A DNA stretch of 64,000 bases, taken from the NCBI GenBank assembly GCA_911728435.2, contig OU452210.1, positions 3,348,001 through 3,412,000 of the forward strand. The letters run 5' to 3'. Origin of the DNA: Apoderus coryli. Taxonomy: Eukaryota > Arthropoda > Insecta > Coleoptera > Attelabidae. Position numbers and translations under genes: made by a program. Position 1 is the first letter of the stretch. Every line of letters begins with the position of its first letter. Of this stretch, positions 12,291 to 23,500 are shown one piece after another. A model generated the notes under the pieces. That model did no database searches and was not told the DNA's origin. It was given only the letters and a program-made list of their open reading frames with translations.

Positions 12291-12592
12291 AACTTATGGA
12301 GATACGTATACGTCCTTGGTTTTGCCTTAACTCCCTATTGTAACACAAGTAACGTGTTCCGTTATTGGTTAAGGTGACACGTTATTTCAAAGCATGTCAT
12401 TGGGCGCGTTCACCGATTCACCACACTCAATGGTTTAGTTGTGTTTGGCATGTTGACATCTCTAAGCGGTACCTTTTACAGTAAACTGTTTATTGCAAAC
12501 TGCTGATATTTGGTGTTGAAGATAGATTAACGCCCAATAATTGATTTTTGTTACCTACTTGGTACCAGTTCAAAGAATTGGTCGTAATCGAA

Positions 12593-13842
12593 ATGGATTA
12601 TAAAGTTATCGGTGGCCTGAACATGTCGAATGTCGAGTCTACACGCTTACACCAGGACTTCCTGGCAGTTAGAAATAGATATTAGGGAGTTAAGGCAAAG
12701 GCAGTGACGTATACGTAAACTTATCTTTTGACATCTACGGATGCGCTCTTTAAATTTATGATATGTTTAACGATACGAAGGCGGATCGTATATCGTATAC
12801 TTAAACGTATTGAACCGATTGTTGTCGGAATTACATGAACTTGTACGAATATCTAGAATAGAACAACAAAAACTGTGAATCTATTAAAAATTAAGCTAAG
12901 CTATTTTGTAATAAATACTTTATTATTAGTAGTAGTAGTTTATTTTGTAACAATTATAAACATTTTTCTGTAATTGTTTATAGGTATAAATAATAAAATA
13001 TATAGGTATTTGGTTAATGATTAAAAAAACAATAATATTAACATCATAGTAAATGGAAGTAGAAAAATCTAAAGGAGTATGTTTCTCAAGTAAAGTGTTA
13101 TCTCTACTTTCCGCATATACGATACGTATTGGATGGCACCTTAACTCTATTTTGAATGAGTGCTTATCTAGTGTAACCATAACCAAAATCTCACGTTTAC
13201 GTATGGAGATACGTATACGTCCTTGGTTTTGCCATAACTCCCTATTTATGCTGTTTTACGTTTTAGTATACTTACCAACTAAAACCGTTCCTGAAATTTT
13301 TTGTTTATTTCCAGTTCTCACAAATTTTATAGAGTTAAATAGCAACAGAGCTGAAATGTTACCTCTCAAAAATAATTTACTAACTGCCACAAAACAGGTA
13401 TGTTTTGTGCTAATTGCGAGCGATGGCTTCTTTCTCATCCACACGTTCAGTTTCGACAAGTCCGTGTACATACAGGCCAAATTCTAGTCACAAAACATAC
13501 CCTTTTGTTTTGTGATTCTAGTAAGAACTGAAATTGTTCAAGCCAGTTACCGGTCACCTGCGCAGGCCACCTGTTTTGTTTACAGCTACTCTGTTCGACC
13601 TGTGTCAACTGCACAGGCCAACCGAGCCAGAGCGTGTATGGCCGCCTTAACAATTGTCAATTACTAGACATTTTCTTCTACTCCTCAGCTCAGCTCGAGT
13701 CTCATATGATATGATCACCTGTTATCTCCCTTTTTTGTAAAAGGCACCTCAAACTGACCATGGCCGTAAAGTAGTTGAAAGTTTAAATTTCTCATTTAAT
13801 TGGCAAACAATTTGGAAAAGGAATTGGGGATTAGTGAGTTGA
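12593..13842 (+). CDS. Candidate small multi-exon gene, unidentified, with MITE in it
   Basis: I do not recognise the product. Two short open segments have good splice sites. 13315-13397 follows tttatttccag and ends CAG before GTATGT; it encodes 27 residues starting LTNFIELNSNRAEMLPL in the only open frame. 13744-13842 follows a strong polypyrimidine acceptor and encodes APQTDHGRKVVESLNF and FNWQTIWKRNWGLVS, then TGA. They join in phase 0, giving a 59-residue C-terminus. A possible first exon from ATG at 12593 gives MDYKVIGGLNMSNVEST and stays open until the MITE at 12685. Its donor is unclear: a phase-1 donor is needed and only weak ones exist. It could be a real gene of about 90 residues, an eroded gene or chance. 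Confidence 0.3.
12685..13242. mobile_element. MITE, uninterrupted copy
   Basis: Same terminal repeats as 9954-12335 (GGGAGTTAAGGC to the complementary GCCATAACTCCC), TA outside both ends, 558 bp. It matches the outer parts of the first copy with scattered differences. It starts immediately after a potentially coding segment (12593-12684). Confidence 0.75.
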
Positions 13843-14137
13843 GTAAGAAATGCTTATATTTGCCGTTGAAAGAATAAGCATTATATTATGTATGAGTATT
13901 TGAGTATGAGTTAAAAATTTTATAATGGTGAATAGTGAATTGAATTATAATACTTGGGAATTGGGAAGTATTGGTCAAAAAATCGTGTTTGTTGTCTGTC
14001 GAATGATACATTTTTACTTTTATTACATAGTTTAATTACGAAGTGCGGTAGGTGTTGTGTTAAAAGTATGGTTTTGCAATCATGATTTTCACTGACAAAT
14101 ACAAAAATTGGAAAATACATGAACGTATTTTCATAAA

Positions 14138-16099
14138 ATGAATCAAAAATACACAAAAATACTGATTGCATTCATACTTGTTTTGCTTTTATATAAAACA
14201 TGTAGACATTTTTATGATAAAAATGCTTATGCAGAGCCTCAGGACAATAATCTTACAGAAAAACTGAAAATATCTGTTTATTATGAGGCATTGTGTCCAG
14301 ATTCAAAGTTTTTCATAACATATCAATTACAACCTGTATACGAAGATCTCAAAAATAATTTAATTCTTGATTTAGTACCATATGGGAAAGCACAGGTAAG
14401 AGAGCTTTTATACAATACTACTTGCATATAGATCATGTATCAGCCCTCTTTCTGCTTCTGCACCAAGTTGTCCTGATTATTTAAATGGATTTCAAGTCTA
14501 GTATCCTTATTCTATTTGACCATATAACAATTTTCAGACTATTGAGATTGACGGAAAAATCACCTTTCATTGTCAGCATGATGCCATTGAATGTTTCGCA
14601 AATAAAATCCATTCATGTGTAATTGCCAACGTAAAAGATTCTCTGCTACAATTAAAATATGTTGCCTGCATGATATCTGACAATATGGTGCCTGATGAAG
14701 CTGGAGAAAGGGTAAGATGCATTATTGCACTACATTATGATTAGGAAATGGTACCTACTTTTCAATTGTCATCACTGTATATATTTTTTTAAATAATTCC
14801 TTATAAACCCAATTATCATGATTTTGTATTGTATTTTTAATCATAATAAATAAATCAAATCAAAAATTGGAAAGCATATGTCATATAATATATCCTTCAT
14901 GATGGATGTATACAATCTTTGTTGAGATAACAATAATACGAGTGTTCCAATATAAGTGATAAAATAATATACATTGACTAAATTCTTTCGTACATTTTAA
15001 TGTATTTTCATGTCCACGTCATCCACCAAATAGGGTACAAGCTTAATTAGGAGGGTAATTCAGTAATTTATGACCCAAATTGTTGCAGTCTAAAGGTATA
15101 TGTACAACGGGTGACGAAATTTTTTTAAGCGAGAGAATTGTTTACCAAACGAGGCGAATCCGATTTTTACAGGTCCAGCAGTTTACTCTGCTTTAAATTG
15201 TGACTATTTCAAATTCATTCAAGAACAATTAAATATTGCTTTTAGGTCAGTACATAACATGGCTTGCTTGGAAACTTATTTCTACAAGAAAATATTCAAA
15301 AAATTTAGATATGACATTTAAGTCAACAAATCTCTTTACCTGTCGAAGAAGCTATAATTATATAGGCTACGAATACAAATACATCTGGGTTTACCTTCTA
15401 TAGCTCTAAATCCTTATGTTTTTGTTAATTCACTGGTAGAGGAGAATCTTCGAGAATGGTTAAGCTGAAGTAGTCTACAACCTGTTAAAATATTATTTCA
15501 AAACATGAGGTTACTCTTGACCCAATTCTTCTTTGTTTTTTCTGCACAGGCTTACTCATTTTTACCCTCAATTTTTTCATAAAATACCCACGTGATGAAG
15601 AATTTCTTTTTAAGTGGATGAAGTCTAGCCAAGAACCAATAAACCAGTACGTACAGTGTGACTTTCTTACAAAGTAGCATTTAAAAATCGTATTATTGTT
15701 CAACAAAATCCTAGCCCAACCAAACCAAAAAGAGTAATTTCAAGATATGTATGAACCCTTAACCTATTAACGCATGGCAATATATTTGTTAAGGGTTAAT
15801 AAGTAATTAATATTATTATTAATAATAATTTATACTAATTTATACATAATCTTTTTCAGTGTGCCAAAGAACTAAATCTAGACTTTGAACCAATAAGAAA
15901 CTGTGCCACTGATGGAACTGGAACGTTACTTTTGAAACATTATGGTGAAAGGACCCATGCATTAATTCCACCTGTGAAATTTATACCAACCATTGAATTG
16001 AATGATACTCAAAAACTAGCACCACAGACTGCCATATTGAAAGATTTTTCGAAAGTTGTTTGTCAAGTATTTAAGACTAAACCAATGAGATGTACCTAA
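14138..16099 (+). CDS. GILT: Gamma-interferon-inducible lysosomal thiol reductase (GILT) homologue
   Basis: Three exons, 14138-14395, 14538-14711 and 15860-16099, all joined in phase 0, give 223 residues, the normal family length. GILT enzymes reduce protein disulfides in endosomes and lysosomes. Residues 8-21 are a hydrophobic signal or signal-anchor segment. The active-site region is YYEALCPDSKFF, so the usual CXXC is CXXS (C53, S56). The family signature follows in exon 2 as CQHDAIEC-FAN-KIHSC, with D in place of the usual G after CQH. Exon 3 carries further cysteines and the typical VKFIPTIELN region. The start is the first ATG before the hydrophobic segment. Some invertebrate paralogues also have CXXS; it predicts monothiol or altered activity. 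Identity is confident, exact substrate is not. Confidence 0.93.
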
Positions 16100-16194
16100 A
16101 TAGAATTAATTTTACATTTAAGTCTTCAAAAACAATGTGATACATTTTCATGATGAACAAATTTTTTTTTATGTAAAACAGTAATATATAACGT

Positions 16195-16200
16195 AATAAA
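16195..16200 (+). terminator. Polyadenylation signal of GILT
   Basis: AATAAA lies about 95 bp after the GILT stop codon. Confidence 0.6.
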
Positions 16201-16536
16201 CAATTTAATTTTAACTATGTATTTGAGCATACACAAAATGTGTAATCTTAACGTGATTGTTCGTAAGTGTAATGTGTCACGAAATATAAGATTATTCGAT
16301 GTTTTCCTCCAAAGACATTATACCAGAATCTAGCTCTCAGTCAATTATTGTACCACGTCTTTATCAACTGTTTTATGCAACTAAACAAAATTCGGGGTCT
16401 TACTGCGATATGTTCACTACCTCGATGACACGTCTATATATTGTATACGTATATTATTATATAAACCTGTTTGGGGTCATGTTTTTCCTCGGTTGATCAA
16501 GAAATAAAAATATAATTGTGTGATTTTATAACTTTA

Positions 16537-16959
16537 ACCACAGAATAAGGAACCGTAGCGTAGCTTCCTTATTCTATGCTATAACTACAGCTAATATTAG
16601 CTGTGCTATAACTATAACCAACGGTAGAACCCAATATAAATATAGACTTTGCTAGAATTAAACACAAAATATTAAATAACAAATAATGTCTGCATATCTA
16701 CACAACAATTGAATTTCTGTTTAAAAGAAAACGAAACTCTACACAGATAGAATATTATCAATGAAAATTGCTCTTTTAAACAAAATAAACAATAATATGA
16801 TTGGTATATGAGGAAAATTGAGCATAAATTTGCAACATTATTTTCAATGTTTGTTTTTTTTTTTTTTGGTATTGCGCCAAACAAACGAAAATAATAACAT
16901 CAGGTGAATGCGCATAATATACAGATTTTGATTGGCTCGGCACGTCTGCAATGTATGCT
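16537..16959 (-). mobile_element. Truncated MULE end
   Basis: Reverse-complement copy of about 10487-10950 of the nested MULE. It ends in a diverged terminal repeat (CGTGCCGAGCCAAT retained, several bases lost) at 16959. It includes the palindromic AATATTAGCTGT-rich section. The other half of the element is missing. Confidence 0.65.
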
Positions 16960-17531
16960 ATAGTTTAGAAGCCAATTGTAGTAAACGCGATAGTTTAAAA
17001 TATATCGATATACACAAAGATATATATCGATTATTGTTACATCAGGCATTATCATTGAGAATGGCATTTTCTTTTTAAAGAGAATGACAATGGTTTTATA
17101 GGTGTACCATAAAAATAGAATTTGTGATTTGTAATATTATAAATCAAAAAATTAAACCATAAAAAATATTATGCTTTTTTAAACAATGAATTTCTTCATA
17201 TCGTTAAGTTAAATTCCTAAACCTACATAACCGTTTATTAAATTTTTTTGCGTAAATATGTTGCATCATAAGTCAAATATCGTCATCTGTCATCACTTGC
17301 CTGTCAATCCAATCCTGCCATATGATTATTGATTTTCTTGTTTATGGGTTTATGTATTATAACTTTTCTGTCAAATGATTTTAGTTAAAATAATGAAATA
17401 ATGTTATTATTAAGGATTTTCTTATTCATTTTACGAAGTTCTCTTAATAACTTATTGAGAGGGTTTTAATAAATAATGTGTGCACGAAAATTATCTGTGA
17501 TAAATAGTTTGTAAAATTATAACCTAAAAAA
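16960..17531 (+). other. Region upstream of TRAPPC8
   Basis: AT-rich with no open frame. It must hold the TRAPPC8 5'UTR and promoter, but no clear core promoter element is visible. Confidence 0.4.
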
Positions 17532-20500
17532 ATGGCCCAGTGCAAACAAAATCAAGAATTTATAAAAAATGCTTTTATCCCTCAAATTGGTGTTATTTAC
17601 ACACCGCTAGCTGAAACCATTTGTCAGAAGAATAGCTTGAACTTCGTAGAATTATTGCAACCTTTTTCTAAATTAACAATGGACTGTAAGTAGATAAGAT
17701 GTTATATATTATACATTAACCACTAAATTGATAAATTTGTTTTAGTACAATACAAAGATCCCACAGGAAACACTGTGATTTTGAAAGGCTTTAAACTAAG
17801 TTTCTCCGATATCAAATCAAGACCTCCTCAACCAGCAATAGCACGAAAAATGTTAAATTCATCTGTAACCGATGCGGCTGACCCTAAATTTAACCAATAC
17901 AAAATTGGGGATACTTTAATAGATATACCAACTCAGACACCATGGTTTGAAGCTTGGCGAGATGCTTTTCTAAAAGTACAGTATCCTGCGGACCATGAAT
18001 TCACAAAGCATTTGCTAGGCTGTTGGCTTATTGTTTCTTCATCTGATAATAATCCTGTAGAAACTATGAACCAGTTAGCTCAAAATGTATGTCATATTCA
18101 AAATTCAAGTCCAGATAAACTACCTAAATGGTTTAGCTTAAATGTTTTGAAATACTACGTGATACTCCATGACAATGTAGAAGGAAATAGTACTATGTAA
18201 GTTTATTTATTTTATTATTATCTATTGTCTTAGGTGTGAGTTTTATCTATTTTTCAACATTCCAAAATAAAACAATTTTTAGTATTGGATCATAGAATAA
18301 AAGTCACTTAAAGTCATTATAGCTATTATAGACAAAAATAAAGAAAATGGTGAAACCAAGTGAATATTCGGTCTAAAATCTACTAAGTAGTAATTTCTAG
18401 ACATTCATTAAGAATGAAAACTTAATTTCGTGGCATAGCGGACGAAAGTATTTTTCATTTATGTTTACGGACACAAATTCCTTTTATAAGTGTTAGTGTT
18501 GGATGATGAATTTTATTTAGTTTTAGTAAAATTTTCGTTCACTATTATTTTCTTTTATTTTAATAATAAAGTACGTAATAGAATGATTCATCAGTTACGA
18601 TAATAATTTCTCCTTTTTCAAATAGCACAACTTATGCATATTGTTTGTATAATGTAAACCCAAAGAATAAAATAGATAAGGTATGACTAAATTGTAGTTG
18701 ATATTATATTTGGCCATTCTGAATAAAATAGGGCAGATTATGTTTAGCTTTTGTGGTGATAGGTTGTATCAGAAGTTGTTGAATTAAATTTGTTTTGCTG
18801 AAGGTAATTGTATAATTAACTGAAATAAATTACGATAGTGTACTTAACATAATTAACTGAAATAAATTATAATTGTGTAACATATGTATGAGTTTATCAA
18901 ATTTAAAAAATGACAAAAAACAGCAATATAGACTTCAAGTACGACCTACCTATTTATTAAGTTCTGTATACAAGTTACTATATATTTATACTACTCAAGT
19001 TATTTATATCAGATCTCAGATTAACTGTCTCGTTTAGGCTAATATAAATCATATTACTTCAGAAGATTACTTCAGAAGAATAATATAAATCAATTCACTA
19101 AAGTTTCTTTTATACCAATGAAATTCTCTATCCTATATTTTTGTCTTGTCAAAATCAAAAAGGTGTCCATTTTCGAAATGGTTTAATGTTCAGTAGTCGT
19201 TCCGGTGTTGATATGCACGTGCACCAAATATTCACTTGGTTTTTGCCTGCAATTTTCGTTTATGTTTGTAACAGCTAAAAGTTTTAGATGAAATGCATAA
19301 CTACGTATTTTGGATATCTGAAAAACGTAGTTTTACAAAACCTGATTTTTAAGCTTTCATCAATCAAAAAATACCTCCAATCCGTTTTATTTAACGGCGT
19401 TTGACGACAAAGTGTTTATTCACGTGTCTTATTATGCCTGCAATGTTGCTTTGATCTTTTATTATTCTATGTCGTATTTTATGTAAATTTTTTGAAATTA
19501 ATCGCAATTAGTAACATCAATGGTTTATATAAATTTTAATAATATCGCATATAATTCATGAATATATTTACAGAGATTTAAAATGGCATAATATCTCAGC
19601 TAATGATGAAAATCCTCTTAGATTGTTAAAACTAAAAGTTTTCCTCATGTTTATTGTACTATAAATGATTACTGTGTTGTTTCATTGTTTTTCAGCGCAA
19701 CTGAATCGTACGAATCATTAAAATCGTTATATGGGGCTATTAACTGTTTCCTCCTAAAAGTAAACTCCAGACCACCAGGTGTTTCACCTAGTGAACACTT
19801 GGCTGATCCATGGAATCAGTTTTTGAAAGGTGACATCAATTTAAAATCTGGAGATTATACACCAGATGCGTCTCCAAATTTAAACAGACAGACTGATTTG
19901 GAAATCGGGCAAGAGCCAAGTGAAACAAAAAATTTAAATTACCATCCATTGAGTCCTGATACTGATGAAGTAGGTATAAATACTTTGAATAACAATCATT
20001 TGAATGAATGGGGAATAATTTTAGGTCGAATTATATAGTGAGAAAAACCAACCCATGACCAAGAATCCAGGAAAATATATTACACACGGATCATGTTTGA
20101 CAGTGGATGATATCGAAAACATAAAAGCTTTAGTCTACGAATTTGCAAGGTTCTGTTTAATACCATACATTGAAAAACAAATGGCATCCCTGAATGAAAC
20201 TGTTGCTAATAAAAAAGGCATGAGCAAATCATTATTCAGTGCGACGAAAAGATGGTTTAGTCCAAATAAACCTGGTGCCAGTGCTGTTGCTGTTAATCAT
20301 TTATTGTAAATGAGTATATTAATTTACCTATTAATTATTAATTTTTTAGTGATATTGTTACAATACAGTGTTCTGAACTAATGACAAAGGTTTTACATGT
20401 TTATATTTGTAAATATAAATCAACTCTGCACTCGGAGCGCTTTGCAGGGGGATTCAGTTTATTTTTTTTTATATAAAAGGTTACATGTATCAGTGGAATT

Positions 20501-23500
20501 TGTCGATTTTTTCATACAAATAGTGTGCAGTAATATTTTGTAAAAAAAACTGACAGGGGCTAGTATGAAGTCTAACATGATATTTTTTAAGAAAGTATGA
20601 AAAGGTGTCGGTATTTATTTATTTACGGACTGCATGTTGTAACCTAACCTATAATACAATTCTAAATCAACCGAATCCACAGAAATAGGGAATATTTCAT
20701 AAATTTAAGTAATGATCCAGTTTACATACTGAACCTGACTAACGGTACGTTTTCAGTACTGCTCGTGGTTGTTTATTGTTTTAGCAGTACGTTTTGATCT
20801 TCAAAGACATACAGAGCTTCGAGCATACAGAGCTCATAAGATACGTTTTTGGTTCTCAAGTAAAGTATCACTGGGCGAGGAGTTTCCGACTCTTTCAATC
20901 TTTTATAGCTCCGAGCCTTCAGAGCTCACCGATAGGAGTGGTTTTTTTGGTCTGCAAGTAAATATTTACAAGACTCCCTTAGTTTAATCTAAAAGTACGT
21001 CTTGTTCTATTTGGGGAAATTGTTCTGAAAGCATGATATTTATATTATTCAATTGTGTTCACAAAATAGGTTTGATTTTATTGGACGAGTTTCAGTTGAA
21101 TTATAGCCTAACAGCTATAGTTTCTTATTCTTATGCTTTTTGGATTTGTTAGGCCGTCGTCATGTGCATCTTATTGACATCTCAGAAAACACTAATGTGG
21201 CGAAACGTCTAATGAAATTCAACAGGATGGACTAATAAGCTCAAAAACTATAGTTACTTAGTACACAGCCGCGAAAGCATTAACAATAACAACAATCAAA
21301 TAAAAGTCAAAACGCCACGCAATAATCTTCATGTTTCGGAACCTGACTGGTCCCATCTTCAGTGGCCGATAATCAATAATGAGGAAACTTTCACTAGATA
21401 GGTACTTAACTACAATTACGAAGATTCTATTGGAGTCATTTTGTGGAAAAAAGGTTAAAAAACTTTAAAACATTTAAACTAAGAAGTCATTAATAATTAT
21501 CAGGTACTGAAGATGGGACCAGTCAGGTTCCTAAACATGTCTGGCTAAATCATTGCCGATCATTCTATTAAAGATTATTTCGTGGAGATTTTAATTTTAT
21601 TTAAGAATGAACTACTTTTTTTAAGTCATTAACAATATATCTATCAAATTAATTATGTTATAATCTTTGTTTCCAATAAATGTTTGTTTGTGTAATATTA
21701 TACAAATGGGCAAAAGAATAAACAGAAAATCTAATATAAAAAATATACGATTCTAATTATTAACAATTTCCATTAATTCCAGGTACTCTCCAGATTCAGC
21801 TGAATTACAAGTTCGACGTTTAGGAGATCTTTATTTTATGTTTGGAAACTACTTAGCTGCATTTCAAGCATATCATTTAGCTAAAAGGGATTACAATACC
21901 GATCAAGCCTGGCTGTACTATGCTGGATCTCTAGAAATGGCGGCTTTATCGGCTTTTATGGCAAATGAAACTAGTAGAAAAACATACGACTACATGGAAG
22001 AAAGTATTACAACATACTTAAACACGTGCAAGTAAGTAATGTTAATTTTTGGATTAATTGATTTATTATACATATGACTTGAACCACGAACAATGTTTAT
22101 TTTTGGAGCCCTACATTGAAAATCGATCGAACCGTTTGATATTATAGATACTTCCCGTCCTAAGCTAAAAATAAATTTTAAATTATCTTTAAAATTACAT
22201 TGCGCTTTTTATAATTAAACTTTAAACCATTTTATACCTGATTTAATCAATAATACCTGATAAATCGTGTGAATGCTTGTGTTCGGGAGACACAGGGATA
22301 ATATCGCGTCTGCCATGAGAGTTGTTGTTGGTGGCGGAGTTCTGAGACCGGTTAAGTCTGCTAAAAACCTTGGGGTAACCCTAGATAGAAGTCTAAGATT
22401 TAAAGATCATATAAGCAAAACTATTCAGAAGGGTTACTATGCTCTCAAATTATTATATCCACATCGTGGTGTTCTATCAGAGCTTATTAAGATTAGATTG
22501 TGTGATGAACTCGTTTTGTCTCATTTTAATTATGCCGACGTGTTGTATGGTCCATGTTTAGACCAAGTAGATATTTGCAGGGTTGAAAGAATTCAAAAAT
22601 CATGCTTGCGATATATATACGAGGTTAGAAAGTACGAGCCGGTGTCGCACAAGTTAGGTAGTGCGGGTTGGTTGAAAATGAGTAAAATACGCGCTCTCCA
22701 TTCGGCAACATTGTTTCATCGACTCATTTGCTCAAAAAAGCCACCGTACTTGCATGATAAATTTAAATTCAGAACAGATGTTCATTCGCTCAACCTCAAC
22801 CTCATCCACTCAGCCACTTTTCAGTGGTCATTTACTTATACGGTTTATGCGCTCTACAACGGAATTAGCGATTCGTTAAAAGAAATGCCTGTGTCCAGAT
22901 TTAAGCAAGATTTTAAGAGGTATCTGCTATCGATGAACTGAGTTTCAGACTTGGTGAGTAGCTGATTACGGATTTCATAATATATTCATTCTTTCAGTAA
23001 AACATATATATTATTGTTTTTTATGAAATTTTTGTGATTATTTTTTGATGTATATTTCTATTATTATTATTATTAATGTAAGTAGTATAGTTTCTACGAA
23101 AAACTAGTGGAAAGTACACCTGCTATGGGACCCTAAATTCCAGCTTTAAATTTAAATATATTTTTTGGAACGACTGCTTCAGTCATTCATTATTTTTTTT
23201 TAAATCATAAATCTCATGTTTATTGTAAAGTGTCATCAAAATTTGTCTTTGATTCTATTGTTTTTTGTTGATTGATGAAATACTCAGTTCACCAATACCG
23301 TTTATTGTTTTAAAGAATGCCGCAGTTTGCAACACGTGCAACCATATTAAGCTGCGAGTGTTTGAAGTCAAACCAAATGTATGGAGAAGCTGCACATCAA
23401 CTAATACGAATGACTAGTGAAGAATCAGATCTTCGATCTGCGTTATTATTAGAGCAAGCCGCATACTGTTTCTTGATGTCAAAAATGATAAGAAAATATG

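Larger units (their letters stand above)
9954..12335. mobile_element. TA-flanked MITE split by a nested MULE
   Basis: Terminal inverted repeats of about 38 bp start GGGAGTTAAGGCAAA and contain ACGTATACGT. TA lies directly outside both ends (9952-9953 and 12336-12337). The 558-bp copy at 12685-13242 shows the uninterrupted form. Relative to it, this copy carries an 1804-bp insertion (10487-12290). TA target sites suggest a Tc1/mariner-type mobilising enzyme, which is inference. No transposase of its own is visible. Confidence 0.75.

Noticed and set aside
10338..13487. Open frames starting MKVEKSK/MEVEKSK in two places
   Set aside because: They are the same stretch of the two MITE copies and change frame or stop between them; not conserved as protein.
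13447..13653. Minus-strand frame rich in W, R and C
   Set aside because: No family, no splice context, and it overlaps the candidate intron of the small gene.
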